From contig JAKLLA010000015.1 of NCBI GenBank assembly GCA_023150375.1, forward strand, positions 62,001-126,000: a DNA stretch of 64,000 nt, in the 5' to 3' direction. The notes beneath the pieces are model-generated. The model ran no database searches. It saw only the letters and a program-made list of their open reading frames with translations, and had not been told where the DNA came from. This document shows positions 29,419-38,812 of the stretch, one piece after another (positions within the stretch are counted from its first letter, which is position 1; each line of letters opens with the position of its first letter). Source of the DNA: Burkholderiaceae bacterium. Lineage in GTDB: Bacteria > Pseudomonadota > Gammaproteobacteria > Burkholderiales > Burkholderiaceae_C. The position numbers were made by a program, and so were the translations under genes.

Positions 29419-29835
29419 TCAACGGGACCAGGTCTGGGCGACGGGGTCGAAGCGGTACCGGGCGGCCTCGGCAGCGCTGCGCGGCCAGAAGCGTGCGACC
29501 TCGTCGGGGCGCAGGATCCAGAGGTCCTTGAGCAGCCCGTCGAAGTCGCGCGTGTAGTGCACCGGCAGGGTCTGGCCGGTGATCGCCGCGCTCATCACCA
29601 GCAGGTTCTGCGGGCCGCGGATGCGCGCGCCCGGCGCCAGCCGGGCCGGCCGGCCGTCGAGCAGCACCTCGGGGGCGGCGATCACCTTCAGCGTGCCGCG
29701 CAGGGCCTGCGCCGGAAAGGGGCGCTGCACCAGTTCCTGGGCGCGCGCCGGCGGCGCGGCGCAGGCCAGTGCAGACAACGCCAGGCCGATCAGCTGGCGA
29801 CGGCGCGTCGACGGGGCGGGAACACAGCGGGGCAT
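29419..29835 (-). CDS. exported protein of unknown function
   Basis: A 138-residue protein with an N-terminal signal peptide: [26 protein letters not shown] contains a twin-arginine-like pair, a hydrophobic core and an Ala-x-Ala type cleavage site. The mature domain of about 105 residues has [39 protein letters not shown] and a Trp-rich end ([14 protein letters not shown]). Sequence suggests a small periplasmic beta-rich domain. It sits between the tRNA terminator and miaB. No named family is recognised. Confidence 0.7.
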   Translation of the reverse strand: MPRCVPAPSTRRRQLIGLALSALACAAPPARAQELVQRPFPAQALRGTLKVIAAPEVLLDGRPARLAPGARIRGPQNLLVMSAAITGQTLPVHYTRDFDGLLKDLWILRPDEVARFWPRSAAEAARYRFDPVAQTWSR

Positions 29836-29896
29836 GGTGTGGATCCAGGGGCTGCGCGAAGGTCGGTGCCGGGCGACACGGAGGTCGCCAAGCAAA

Positions 29897-29924
29897 ACGG
29901 CCTGAGGGGTGAGCCTCAGGCCGT
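29897..29924 (-). terminator. Rho-independent terminator of the tRNA gene
   Basis: A perfect 11-bp stem, acggcctgagg / cctcaggccgt, has a 6-nt loop. On the minus strand it is followed by TTTT (29897-29894, the first T belonging to the stem edge). It starts 12 nt after the encoded CCA, so it ends the single-tRNA transcript. Confidence 0.85.
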
Positions 29925-29935
29925 CTGCGTGTGTC

Positions 29936-30012
29936 TGGTGGCGCTTCACGGACTCGAACCGCGGACCTGTGGATTATGATTCCATCGCTCTAACCAACTG
30001 AGCTAAAGCGCC
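29936..30012 (-). tRNA. tRNA with CAU anticodon (probably elongator Met)
   Basis: A 77-nt tRNA with encoded CCA. The acceptor ggcgctt/aagcgcc pairs fully, the D-arm is gctc...gagc, the anticodon loop is atcataa with anticodon CAU, and the T-stem cgcgg/ccgtg encloses ttcgagt. The anticodon stem atgga/tccac pairs at four positions but A27-C43 is a mismatch. Elongator tRNA(Met) is the best call; tRNA(Ile2), which has a CAU anticodon modified to lysidine, cannot be excluded by eye. Initiator tRNA is unlikely because the acceptor starts with a normal G1-C72 pair. Confidence 0.93.
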
Positions 30013-30023
30013 AAGAGCCCGCA

Positions 30024-30051
30024 AGTATAGCGGAACTTTCCAGGCTGTCGA
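30024..30051 (-). promoter_or_regulatory. sigma-70 promoter of the tRNA gene
   Basis: On the minus strand TCGACA (30051-30046) and TATACT (30029-30024) are separated by 16 nt; each matches consensus at 5 of 6 positions. The predicted start lies near 30017, only about 5 nt before the mature tRNA 5' end, leaving a short leader for RNase P. Confidence 0.82.
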
Positions 30052-30280
30052 GTCCCGCGTTGCGTTGTCGCATCGCTGCGACGCTGTGGCGTGCGGGCCG
30101 ACGACCGCGTCGCGCGTCCGGCCGGACGGGGCGAGGAGGGCGGCGGCTCCCCGGGGCTTCTGCGGGGCCCTGCCCCGGCGGCGGGGGCCTAAACTGCCGG
30201 ACGGCCGATCCTGCCGCCGGGGCGCCTGCGCAAGGAGCCGGGCGGCGGGCTCCGTTGCGCACCCTCATCCTGGAGACTTC

Positions 30281-31645
30281 ATGAGCGAAACGATCAAGTA
30301 CCTGCTGTCCGAGGAGCAGATGCCCAAGGACTGGTACAACCTCGCGGCCGACCTGCCGGTGCCGCTGCCGGCGGTGCTGCATCCTGGCACGCTGCAGCCG
30401 GTCGGGCCCGACGACCTGGCGCCGCTGTTCCCGATGTCGCTGATCCAGCAGGAGGTGTCCACGGAGCGGCGCATCGAGATCCCCGAGCCGGTGCGCCAGG
30501 TCTTCCGCCAGTGGCGGCCGAGCCCGCTGTTCCGTGCCCGTCGCCTCGAGCAGGCTCTGCAGACGCCGGCGAAGATCTACTACAAGTACGAGGGCGTCAG
30601 CCCGGCGGGTTCGCACAAGCCCAACACCGCCATTCCGCAGGCCTGGTTCAACCGCGAGGCGGGCATCCGCCGCCTGACCACCGAGACCGGTGCGGGCCAG
30701 TGGGGTACCTCGCTGAGCTTTGCCGGGGCGCTCTTCGGCATCGAGGTGCAGGTCTTCCAGGTGCGGGTGTCCTACAACCAGAAGCCCTACCGGCGCGCCG
30801 TGATGGAGACCTACGGGGCCACCTGCGTGGCCTCGCCCTCCGAGCTGACCCAGTCGGGGCGCGCCATCCTGGCGCAGCGCCCGGACCACCCCGGCAGCCT
30901 GGGCATCGCGATTTCCGAGGCGGTGGAGCTGGCCGCGCAGCGCGAGGACACCAAGTACGCCCTGGGCTCGGTGCTCAACCATGTGCTGCTGCACCAGACC
31001 ATCATCGGCGAGGAGGCGATCGCCCAGCTGGAGATGGCCGGCGACGATCCGGACGTGATCGTCGGCTGCACCGGCGGCGGATCCAACTTCGCCGGCATCG
31101 CCTTCCCCTTCCTGGGGCTGCAGCTGCGTGGCGGGCGCAAGCGCCGCATCGTCGCGGTGGAGCCGGCGGCCTGCCCCAGCCTGACGCGTGGCAAGTACGC
31201 CTACGACTTCGGCGATACCGCCCACCTGACCCCGCTGACCAAGATGCACACCCTGGGCAGCACTTTCACGCCGCCGGGGTTCCACGCCGGCGGGCTGCGC
31301 TACCACGGCATGGCGCCGATGGTCTCGCACATCAAGGAGCTGGGCCTGATCGAGGCGGTGGCCTACCACCAGCGCGCCTGCTTCGAGGCCGGCGTGACCT
31401 TCGCCCGCGCCGAAGGCATCGTGCCGGCGCCGGAGGCCAACCACGCGGTGAAGGGCGCCATCGAGGAGGCGCTGCGCTGCAAGCGCGAAGGCCGCTCGGA
31501 GGTGATCCTGTTCAACCTCTGCGGCCACGGCCACTTCGACATGGCGGCCTATTCGGACTACTTCAGCGGCAAGCTGGTCGACCAGGACTACAACGAAGCC
31601 GAACTGGCGATGGCGCTGTCGGGCCTGCCGTCGGTGCCGGCCTGA
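30281..31645 (+). CDS. TrpB2-type PLP-dependent tryptophan synthase beta-like enzyme
   Basis: A 454-residue fold-type II PLP enzyme of the TrpB2/TrpB-like family, which can condense indole and serine to tryptophan without the usual alpha-subunit contacts. The PLP lysine is K113 in GSHKPNTA, and the cofactor phosphate loop is GCTGGGSNFAG. Family-specific insertions (EEQMPKDWYNLAADLP, FPMSLIQQE) distinguish it from canonical TrpB. A ggaga ribosome-binding site precedes ATG 30281. No trpA or trp operon gene is adjacent, so a role in indole salvage, or a different beta-replacement, is possible. Confidence 0.9.
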   Translation: MSETIKYLLSEEQMPKDWYNLAADLPVPLPAVLHPGTLQPVGPDDLAPLFPMSLIQQEVSTERRIEIPEPVRQVFRQWRPSPLFRARRLEQALQTPAKIYYKYEGVSPAGSHKPNTAIPQAWFNREAGIRRLTTETGAGQWGTSLSFAGALFGIEVQVFQVRVSYNQKPYRRAVMETYGATCVASPSELTQSGRAILAQRPDHPGSLGIAISEAVELAAQREDTKYALGSVLNHVLLHQTIIGEEAIAQLEMAGDDPDVIVGCTGGGSNFAGIAFPFLGLQLRGGRKRRIVAVEPAACPSLTRGKYAYDFGDTAHLTPLTKMHTLGSTFTPPGFHAGGLRYHGMAPMVSHIKELGLIEAVAYHQRACFEAGVTFARAEGIVPAPEANHAVKGAIEEALRCKREGRSEVILFNLCGHGHFDMAAYSDYFSGKLVDQDYNEAELAMALSGLPSVPA

Positions 31646-31714
31646 GGTCCGTCCCGAAACCGGCCGCGGCGCGGGCCGCCGGCGGGGCGGCCGGGCGGCG
31701 CGGCGCCCGGCACT

Positions 31715-32746
31715 TCAGTGCAGGGAAGGCAGGCTGCCGCGCAGCACCTGCGCCGCACCGGCGCCTACCGAGGCGCCGAAGCGCTTGACCAGGCGCTCGG
31801 CCACGTTCTCCTTGGGCGTGTAGTCGATCACCTCCTCGGCCTTCACAACCTCGCGGGCCACGAAGTCGAGGTTGCCCAGGCCGTCCACCAGGCCCAGGCG
31901 CACCGCTTCCTCGCCGTTCCAGAACAGGCCGGAGAAAGTCTCCGGCGTCTCCTTCAGCCGGGCCCCGCGGCCCTGCTTGACCGCGGCGATGAACTGCCGA
32001 TGGATCTGGTCGATCATGGCCTGAGCCAGCGCCCGCTGGCGCGGGTCCAGCGGCGAGAAGGGGTCGAGCAGGCCCTTGTGCTCGCCGGCGGTGAGCAGGC
32101 GGCGCTCGACGCCGAAGCGCTCCATCGTACCGGTGAAGCCGAAGCCGTCCATCAGCACGCCGATCGAGCCGACGATCGAGGCCTTGTCGACATAGATCGC
32201 ATCGGCGGCCACGGCCACGTAATAGGCCCCGGAGGCGCAGGCCTCCTCGACCACCGCGTACACCTTCTTGTCGTGCAGGGCTTTCAGGCGGCGGATCTCG
32301 TCGTTCAGGATGCCGGCCTGCACCGGGCTGCCGCCGGGCGAGTCGATGCGCAGCACCACCGCCTGCGCGCCCTGGTCCTCGAAGGCGCTGCGCAGACCGG
32401 AGAGCAGGAACTCGGCGCTGGCCTCGCCGCCGGCCGCGATTTCCCCGCGCAGTTCGACCAGCGCGGTGTGCGGGCCGTTGGGCGCGCTGGTGTGCTCGTT
32501 CTGGTTCAGCAGGGCCCAGGCGACCACCAGCACGAACAGGAACCAGCCCAGCCGCAGGAAAAGGTTCCAGCGCCGGTCGCTGCGGCGATCCCGCAGGTAC
32601 TCGCGGGCGAACTGCTCGAGGACGCCGTCCGTGGCCGGCCGGGCCGGCAGCGCCAAGGGGGGCGTCGCGCCGGGCGCGGGGGCCGGCGGCAGGGGGGACG
32701 AGTTCGACTCGTTCGAATCTTGGGGGGTGGGTGCGTCTGCTTGCAT
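31715..32746 (-). CDS. S49 family signal-peptide-peptidase-like protease (SppA type)
   Basis: A 343-residue membrane-anchored serine protease of the single-domain SppA group, which degrades cleaved signal peptides. A cytoplasmic Pro-rich N-terminus precedes one membrane helix (LFLRLGWFLFVLVVAWALL, about 62-80). The nucleophile Ser172 lies in EACASGAYYVA, and the general base Lys224 in AGEHKGLLDPF, giving the Ser-Lys dyad. VLRIDSPGGSPVQAG forms the oxyanion region. It follows the Rieske gene by 11 nt, at the end of the rluC-gph-Rieske-sppA series. Confidence 0.92.
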   Translation of the reverse strand: MQADAPTPQDSNESNSSPLPPAPAPGATPPLALPARPATDGVLEQFAREYLRDRRSDRRWNLFLRLGWFLFVLVVAWALLNQNEHTSAPNGPHTALVELRGEIAAGGEASAEFLLSGLRSAFEDQGAQAVVLRIDSPGGSPVQAGILNDEIRRLKALHDKKVYAVVEEACASGAYYVAVAADAIYVDKASIVGSIGVLMDGFGFTGTMERFGVERRLLTAGEHKGLLDPFSPLDPRQRALAQAMIDQIHRQFIAAVKQGRGARLKETPETFSGLFWNGEEAVRLGLVDGLGNLDFVAREVVKAEEVIDYTPKENVAERLVKRFGASVGAGAAQVLRGSLPSLH

Positions 32747-32757
32747 GGCGGGGCCGT

Positions 32758-33171
32758 TCAGCTTTCGAAAGCGGGGCGCAGGTAATCCTCAGGGTACCAG
32801 TGAACCTGTCCGGCGTGTTCGTCGACCCGCAGCGCGCGCAGCCTGCGCCCGGCGCAGGGTCCGGCGACGCAGTGGCCGCTGGCCGGGTCGTAGGCTGCAC
32901 CGTGAATGGAGCAGAGGATCCAGCGGCCACTGTCGTCGAGGAACTTGCCGGGCTGCCAGTCCATTTCGGCGGGGACGTGGGCGCAGCGGTTCAGGTAGCC
33001 GACCACCCGGCCGTCGTGGCGCAGCACGAAGGCGCGCACCGGCTGGCCATGCTCGAGCAGGTCGAAGACATGCGCGTCGCCGCCGTCGGCCAGTGCGTCC
33101 GAGGGGCACAGCGGCACAGCCGGGACGGCCGGCGGGGTCGGGTCGGCAGGCATCGGCAGAGGATCAGGCAT
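32758..33171 (-). CDS. Rieske [2Fe-2S] ferredoxin-like protein
   Basis: A 137-residue soluble Rieske protein. Cluster ligands are C63-x-H65 (NRCAHVP) and C87-x-x-H90 (LCSIHGAAYDP). There is no oxygenase catalytic domain and no membrane anchor, so it resembles stand-alone Rieske ferredoxins of unknown partner. It overlaps the end of gph by 8 nt. A Pro-rich N-terminus of about 20 residues precedes the domain. Confidence 0.88.
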   Translation of the reverse strand: MPDPLPMPADPTPPAVPAVPLCPSDALADGGDAHVFDLLEHGQPVRAFVLRHDGRVVGYLNRCAHVPAEMDWQPGKFLDDSGRWILCSIHGAAYDPASGHCVAGPCAGRRLRALRVDEHAGQVHWYPEDYLRPAFES

Positions 33172-33847
33172 GGGCGAGCAGCCAGCGCTGCAGTTCGTCG
33201 ACGCTGTGGGCGACGTGCAACGGTTCGTGGCCGGCCAGGCGGGCCGGTTCGTGGGCGCCGTAGGCCACGGCGACGCTGGCGGTGCCGGCGTTGGCCGCCA
33301 GCTGCAGGTCGTGGGTGGTGTCGCCGATCATCAGGGTGCGCTGCGCATCGCAGCCCAGCTCGGCCATCAGCTCCATCAGCATCTGCGGGTGGGGCTTGGA
33401 CAGGGTCTCGTCGGCCGTGCGGGTGGCGTCGAACAGGCCCTGCAGGTCGGCGTGGCGCAGCGCCTCGTTCAGGCCGAGCCGGCTCTTGCCGGTGGCCACT
33501 GCCAGCAGGTGCTGGCGCTCGCGCAGCGCCTGCAGCAGCGCGGGAACGCCGGCGAACAGCGTCACCTCGTGCTGGGCGCGAAAGTAGTGGTGGCGGTAGC
33601 GCTGGCCCAGTTCCGGATAGCGCTGCACCGGCAGGCCGGGCACGGCGTGCTGCAGCGCATCGTGCAGACCCAGGCCGATCACGTACGCGGCCGTCTCGTC
33701 GCTGGGCGGGGCGATGCCCAGGTCGCGGCAGGCGGCCTGGATGCAGCGCACGATCAGTGCGGTGGAATCGAACAGCGTGCCGTCCCAGTCGAAGACGATC
33801 AGGTCGAAGCGGCGCTGGCGCCAGGCGGGGCTCGGATCGGAACTCAT
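33164..33847 (-). CDS. gph: HAD-IA hydrolase, phosphoglycolate phosphatase-like
   Basis: A 227-residue HAD-superfamily phosphatase. Motif I is FDWDGTLFDS with nucleophile Asp20 and acid/base Asp22; motif II is the T in AVATGKS; motif III Lys lies in LSKPHPQML; motif IV is MIGDTTHDLQLA. The cap domain is the Gph-type helical cap. Salvage of 2-phosphoglycolate from DNA repair is the likely but unproven role. Its ATG overlaps the rluC stop, and its stop overlaps the Rieske start. Confidence 0.85.
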   Translation of the reverse strand: MSSDPSPAWRQRRFDLIVFDWDGTLFDSTALIVRCIQAACRDLGIAPPSDETAAYVIGLGLHDALQHAVPGLPVQRYPELGQRYRHHYFRAQHEVTLFAGVPALLQALRERQHLLAVATGKSRLGLNEALRHADLQGLFDATRTADETLSKPHPQMLMELMAELGCDAQRTLMIGDTTHDLQLAANAGTASVAVAYGAHEPARLAGHEPLHVAHSVDELQRWLLAHA

Positions 33848-34872
33848 GCGGTGGGAGCGACCGCGGGGGCGGCCGAGGACAGATGGGTCAGCAGTGTCGC
33901 GCACTCGGCCGGCAGCGCAGCTTCCAGCTCGAGCCGCGCGCCGCTGACCGGATGATCGAAGGCGAGCCGGCGCGCATGCAGGAACATGCGTTCGAAGCGG
34001 CAGCCCGGCAGCAGCGCACCGCGCGCGAGCGCCCGGTTGAGCGCGAAGTCGCCGTACTTGTCGTCGCCGACGATCGGGTGGCCGGCCTGCTGCAGGTGCA
34101 CGCGGATCTGATGGGTGCGGCCGGTCCGGATGGTGACGTCCAGCAGCGTGAAGCCCGGCGCGGGGGCCGACAGCGAGCGGACCACCCGCACCAGGCTGAT
34201 CGAGCGCCGGCCGTCCGGATCGTCGGCCGCCACCGCGCGCACACGGCGCTCGCCGCCGGCGTCGAGGTACTTGTGCAGGGCCACGTCGACCACCTTCAGC
34301 GTGGCCGGCCAGGCGCCGACCACGAGTGCGGCGTAGGTCTTGCCCGTCTCGCGCTGGCGGAACTGGTCCTGCAGCGCGGTCAGCGCGCCGCGCTTCTTGG
34401 CGATCAGCAGGATGCCCGAGGTCTCGCGGTCGAGCCGGTGCACCAGCTCGAGGAAGCGGGCCTGCGGCCGGGCCCGGCGCAGCTGCTCGATGACCCCGAA
34501 GTTCACGCCCGAGCCGCCGTGCACCGCGACGCCGGCGGGCTTGTCGATTGCCAGCAGGTGCTCGTCCTCGAACAGCACCGGGAACTCGCGCGGCGGCACG
34601 GCGGCGGTCGTGGCGTCGGCACGTTCGGCCAGGCGCAGCGGCGGCACGCGCACCTCGTCACCGGCCTCGAGGCGGGTGTCGGCCGCGGCGCGGCCCTTGT
34701 TCACGCGCACCTCGCCGCTGCGGATGATGCGGTAGACCAGGGTCTTCGGCGCGCCCTTGAGTTCGCGCAGCAGGAAATTGTCCAGCCGCTGGCCGGCGCT
34801 GCCCTCGTCCACGACGAGGTGGCGCACCGTGGCAGCGGCCGCATCGGCCACCGGCCCGGCCGGCCGGGCCAC
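33844..34872 (-). CDS. rluC: RluC, 23S rRNA pseudouridine synthase
   Basis: RluC isomerises uridines 955, 2504 and 2580 (E. coli numbering) of 23S rRNA. An N-terminal S4 domain (GQRLDNFLLRELKGAPKTLV, VYRIIRSGEVRVNKGR) precedes the catalytic domain, which has LVHRLDRETSGILLIAKK with the catalytic Asp and RTGRTHQIRVHLQ. The start is uncertain: no ATG lies close to the S4 domain, so I chose GTG 34872. GTG 34833 is an alternative, and the open frame runs to 35226. Its end overlaps gph (ATGA). It diverges from rne, as in E. coli. Confidence 0.9.
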   Translation of the reverse strand: MARPAGPVADAAAATVRHLVVDEGSAGQRLDNFLLRELKGAPKTLVYRIIRSGEVRVNKGRAAADTRLEAGDEVRVPPLRLAERADATTAAVPPREFPVLFEDEHLLAIDKPAGVAVHGGSGVNFGVIEQLRRARPQARFLELVHRLDRETSGILLIAKKRGALTALQDQFRQRETGKTYAALVVGAWPATLKVVDVALHKYLDAGGERRVRAVAADDPDGRRSISLVRVVRSLSAPAPGFTLLDVTIRTGRTHQIRVHLQQAGHPIVGDDKYGDFALNRALARGALLPGCRFERMFLHARRLAFDHPVSGARLELEAALPAECATLLTHLSSAAPAVAPTA

Positions 34873-35025
34873 GCCTGCGGACGGGGACGGCCGTGCCGGC
34901 GCGCGCGCGGCCGCGCCCGGTGTCAGGATCGGCGTTGCGTCGCGAGGATTTCCCCCGGCGCGGGGCTTGCGCGGGAGCGGGGAATCACCGGCCTTTCGAC
35001 CCGGCGATCGGCCTGCCGATACCCC

Positions 35026-35031
35026 TATAAT
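35026..35031 (+). promoter_or_regulatory. probable -10 box of the rne promoter
   Basis: A perfect TATAAT at 35026-35031 stands out in this GC-rich window. No strong -35 is visible 16-18 nt upstream. If it serves rne, the start lies near 35038. The 34873-35025 part of the gap also contains the unplaced rluC promoter. Confidence 0.6.
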
Positions 35032-35783
35032 CTTTCGCACCACAGTCGCGTTGTAAGTGTTTGATTTGTCTGAGTTTACCGGGCACTGCAGCGCGGCGTG
35101 GGGAATTGCTCGGCCGCACCCCGGGTGCGCAGGGCGATTCCATCGGTGATGCAGCGTCGGGCACCGGCCATGGTGCCGCCTCCCAAGGTGAGGCGGTGGA
35201 TGGGTGGGGCCGGCGCAAGAATTCACGCTGACAGGACTTCATCACAAGGTTTTCGGCTGCAGCCGGGGCCTGCCGCGTGCGTCGATCCGTCGAGGGATCG
35301 GCGATGCGGGCAGTGCCGAGGCTGGAGTCTGCGTCCGACAAGGGACGCGTCGTCATCCGCCCATGTCCATCCTTGCCACGAGTGCCCTCGCGCTCGCCAG
35401 CCGCCTCCTCCGGGTCCAGCCCGGCGGCACCGGCTGGCGTGTCGAGCCGCCGGTGCCTCGGGCCGTCCGCCTTGCGCCGTCGTCGCAGCGGATCGGCCGC
35501 ACAGTGCCCTGCCGGTCGGTCGGCCGGTACCACGGGATGGCCGGGGGGCGGGCTGCGGCGCCTCTTCTTGCGGCGCGCGCGCCAACGCTGCCGGTCTGAC
35601 GCGGCGGGCGGCCTCGGGCCGTCATGCCCCGCACAGCCTGCGGTCCAGGGCGATTCCTTCACGGTGCTGTGGCGCTGAATTCGTGCATCGACGTCAGGTT
35701 GCCGCTCGGGCATGACCGGGCGGTGACGTTGTGCATGAGCGTCGTGGACGGCCCTGGGCCGCGGCGGCGCCACAGGAGAACGC
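35032..35783 (+). other. long non-coding leader of rne
   Basis: About 750 nt separate the TATAAT box from the rne ATG and no gene in this stretch is supported on either strand. Small hairpins are present, for example cgatcc/ggatcg near 35282-35299. In E. coli the 361-nt rne leader folds into hairpins that RNase E cleaves to limit its own synthesis, so a regulatory leader is the natural reading here. The longer length is unusual. Confidence 0.5.
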
Positions 35784-38699
35784 ATGAAACGCATGCTGAT
35801 CAATGCCACGCAGCCGGAAGAGCGGCGCCTGGCCATCGTCGACGGCCAGAAGCTGCTCGACTTCGAGACCGAGATCGAGGGGCGCGAGCAGCGCAAGGGC
35901 AACATCTACAAGGCCGTCGTCACCCGCGTCGAGCCCTCGCTGGAGGCCTGTTTCGTCGACTACGGCGAGGACCGCCACGGCTTCCTGCCGTTCAAGGAGA
36001 TTTCCCGCCAGTATTTCAAGGAAGGTGTTTCGGTCAAGGACGCCAAGATCCAGGACGTCATATCCAACGGCCAGGAACTGCTGGTCCAGGTCGAGAAAGA
36101 GGAGCGCGGCAACAAGGGTGCGGCGCTGACCACCTTCGTCAGCCTGGCCGGGCGCTACCTGGTGCTGATGCCCAACAACCCGCGTGGCGGCGGTGTGAGC
36201 CGGCGCATCGAAGGCGAGCAGCGCGAGGAACTGAAGGAAAACCTCGACCAGCTCGAGTACCCCAAGGGCATGAGCCTGATCGCCCGCACCGCCGGCATCG
36301 GCCGCACGGCGCCCGAGCTGCAGTGGGACCTCAACTACATGCTCAAGCTCTGGTCCGCCATCGACGAGGCGGCCAAGGCGGGCAAGGGCGCCTTCCTGAT
36401 CTACCAGGAGTCGTCGCTGGTGATCCGCGCGATCCGCGACTACTTCACCGCCGACATCGGCGAGATCCTGATCGACACCGACGACATCTACGAGCAGGCC
36501 AAGCAGTTCATGCTGCATGTCATGCCCGAGACGGCCAACCGGGTCAAGCGCTACCGCGACGACGCGCCGCTGTTCAGCCGCTTCCAGATCGAGCACCAGA
36601 TCGAGACGGCCTTCAGTCGCACGGTGAACCTGCCCTCGGGCGGTGCCATCGTGATCGACCACACCGAGGCGCTGGTCGCGGTGGACGTCAACTCCGCGCG
36701 TGCCACCCGCGGCGGCGACATCGAGGAGACCGCCACCCGCACCAACCTCGAGGCCGCCGACGAGATTGCCCGCCAGTGCCGCCTGCGCGACCTGGGCGGC
36801 CTGATCGTGGTCGACTTCATCGACATGGAGGAAAGCAAGAACCGCCGCGAGGTGGAGCAGCGCCTGCGCGATGCGCTGCGCTACGACCGTGCCCGGGTGC
36901 AGTTCAGCTCGATCTCCAAGTTCGGCCTGCTCGAACTCAGCCGCCAGCGCCTGCGCCCGGCGCTCAGCGAGGGCTCGCACATCACCTGCCCGCGTTGCAA
37001 CGGCACCGGCCACATCCGCGACACCGAATCCTCCGCGCTGCAGATCCTGCGCATCATCCAGGAGGAGTCGATGAAGGAGAACACCGCCGCCGTGCACGTG
37101 CAGGTGCCGGTGGAGGTGACCAGCTTCCTGCTCAACGAGAAGCGTACCGAGATCACCAAGATCGAGCTCAAGCAGCGCTGCACCGTGCTGCTGGTGCCCA
37201 ACAAGCACCTCGAGACGCCGAACTACAAGCTCGAGCGCCTGCGCCACGACGATCCGCGGCTGGAGAACCTCAGCGCCAGCTACACGATGATCGAGGAGCC
37301 GGACGAGGAGGTCGGCATCACCCGGCGCGAGAAGAATGCCAAGCCCAAGCAGGAGCCGGTGATCAAGGGGGTGCTGCCCGACCAGCCGGCCCCGATCGCG
37401 GCGCCGAAGCCCGAACCGGCCGCACCGACCCCGGTCGCCGCGCCGGCACCGGCGCCCGTGGCCCCGGTGGTCTCCGCGGCACCGCCGGCAGCCGCCGGCA
37501 GCGGTTTCTTCGGCTGGGTGCGCAAGCTCTTCGGCATGACGCCGCCGGCCGCACCGGTGGCGCCGGTCGCCGAGCCCGCAGCGGCGGCCGTGGCCGCCGA
37601 GGGGGCTGCGGCACCCAAGTCCGCCGAGCGCGAGGGCCGGGAAGGCCGCGCCGAACGGGGCGGACGTGGCGAGCGCCGTGAGGGGCGTGGCGAGGGCCGG
37701 GGTGAAGGCCGTGGCGATCGCCGTCGCAACGGCGAAAGCGGTCGTGGCGAAGGCGGCAAGGGTGAAGCCCGCAGCGAGCGCCAGGGTGAGCGCCAGGGTG
37801 AGCGCGCGCCTCGCGGCGAGGGCCGCAACGGCCAGGATGCGCGGCGCGAGCGCCAGGGCGGTGAGGAGTCCGGCCGCGGTCCTCGCAGCGAGCGTCGCCC
37901 GCTGAGCACGATGGAGGGCACGGCGGCGGCCGACGTGGTCGCGCCGGGCTTCGAGGACACCCAGCCGCAGGGGGCCGACAGCGAGGCCGACCGGGACGCC
38001 CGTCGTCGCCGTCGCGGCGGCCGCTCGCGGCGCGAGCGCGAAGAAGGCCAGGTTCGCGGCGAGGGCCAGGACGCTGGGGCCGAACTCGGCGCCGAGGCTG
38101 CCCTGCCGCCGGCGCTGGTCGAAGGCGTGGCCGAGGCGGCCACGCAGGACGCCGGGGCCGAAAGCCGCGGTGACGAGCGCAGCCCGGCACCGGGCGAGGA
38201 ACGCGGCGAGGCCGAGGCAGGTGACGCCCAGCGTGATGGCCGCCGCCGCCGCCGTGGCCGGGGCCGGGGTCGCGAGGATGGCGAGGGCGTCGAGAACGCC
38301 TCCGCCACCGACAGCGGTACGAGCGCGGGCGATCTGGACGCATCGGCCGAAGTCCCGCCGCAGCCGGCGGCAGCGATGCCTGTCGATGCGGCCGATGCCC
38401 TCGTGCCGGTCGGAGCCGAAGCGGTCGCGCCGGCGCCTGCTCCGCAGGTCGCGCAGCCCTATGTGCTGCCGCTGGAGGCGCTGGCCGAGGTGGCTCGCGC
38501 GGCCGGTCTGGAGTGGGTCAACAGCGATGCCGAGAAGGTCCGCGCCGTGCAGGCGGCGATTGCCGCCGAGCCGGCCCCGGTGCGCGTGCCGCGCGTGATC
38601 CGGCCGGTGGTGCAGGTCGACGAGGGCCCGCTGGTGCTGGTGGAGACCCGGCGCGACCTGGCCCAGGCGAGCTGGCCCTTCGAGACGGCCTCCCGCTGA
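35784..38699 (+). CDS. rne: Rne, ribonuclease E
   Basis: RNase E is the essential endonuclease of mRNA decay and of rRNA and tRNA processing, and the scaffold of the degradosome. The catalytic half (about 1-510) has an S1 domain from residue 37, the DNase-I-like site with D301 ([10 protein letters not shown] region) and D344 ([15 protein letters not shown]), and the zinc-link CPRCNGTG with C402 and C405. The C-terminal half (510-971) is disordered: Pro/Ala-rich, then an Arg/Gly/Glu-rich block with repeats such as [10 protein letters not shown] and RQGERQGER, expected to bind RNA or partners. ATG 35784 is preceded by ggagaa. Confidence 0.97.
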   Translation: MKRMLINATQPEERRLAIVDGQKLLDFETEIEGREQRKGNIYKAVVTRVEPSLEACFVDYGEDRHGFLPFKEISRQYFKEGVSVKDAKIQDVISNGQELLVQVEKEERGNKGAALTTFVSLAGRYLVLMPNNPRGGGVSRRIEGEQREELKENLDQLEYPKGMSLIARTAGIGRTAPELQWDLNYMLKLWSAIDEAAKAGKGAFLIYQESSLVIRAIRDYFTADIGEILIDTDDIYEQAKQFMLHVMPETANRVKRYRDDAPLFSRFQIEHQIETAFSRTVNLPSGGAIVIDHTEALVAVDVNSARATRGGDIEETATRTNLEAADEIARQCRLRDLGGLIVVDFIDMEESKNRREVEQRLRDALRYDRARVQFSSISKFGLLELSRQRLRPALSEGSHITCPRCNGTGHIRDTESSALQILRIIQEESMKENTAAVHVQVPVEVTSFLLNEKRTEITKIELKQRCTVLLVPNKHLETPNYKLERLRHDDPRLENLSASYTMIEEPDEEVGITRREKNAKPKQEPVIKGVLPDQPAPIAAPKPEPAAPTPVAAPAPAPVAPVVSAAPPAAAGSGFFGWVRKLFGMTPPAAPVAPVAEPAAAAVAAEGAAAPKSAEREGREGRAERGGRGERREGRGEGRGEGRGDRRRNGESGRGEGGKGEARSERQGERQGERAPRGEGRNGQDARRERQGGEESGRGPRSERRPLSTMEGTAAADVVAPGFEDTQPQGADSEADRDARRRRRGGRSRREREEGQVRGEGQDAGAELGAEAALPPALVEGVAEAATQDAGAESRGDERSPAPGEERGEAEAGDAQRDGRRRRRGRGRGREDGEGVENASATDSGTSAGDLDASAEVPPQPAAAMPVDAADALVPVGAEAVAPAPAPQVAQPYVLPLEALAEVARAAGLEWVNSDAEKVRAVQAAIAAEPAPVRVPRVIRPVVQVDEGPLVLVETRRDLAQASWPFETASR

Positions 38700-38707
38700 G
38701 GCGGCGG

Positions 38708-38726
38708 CCGCCGTCCTCGACGGCGG
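38708..38726. terminator. hairpin after rne
   Basis: ccgccgtc / gacggcgg form an 8-bp stem with a 3-nt loop, 9 nt past the rne stop. The following tctccg is a poor U tract. It lies in the 113-bp gap between the convergent rne and nagZ genes and may serve as a weak terminator. Confidence 0.4.
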
Positions 38727-38812
38727 TCTCCGACGGTAGCCGGCGGCAGCTCGCCGACCTCGCCGCCGTCGGACGGCCTGTCCGGCGGCGTGTCGATGTC
38801 GGGATGGTCGCG

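Noticed and set aside
34873-35226. Long N-terminal extension of RluC to an ATG at 35226
   Set aside because: It would cross the perfect TATAAT and the likely rne promoter. RluC needs only about 15-30 residues before its S4 domain.
37680-37810. Short tandem repeats as a CRISPR or satellite array
   Set aside because: Units are 12 nt, in frame and inside the RNase E C-terminal coding region; there are no spacers.
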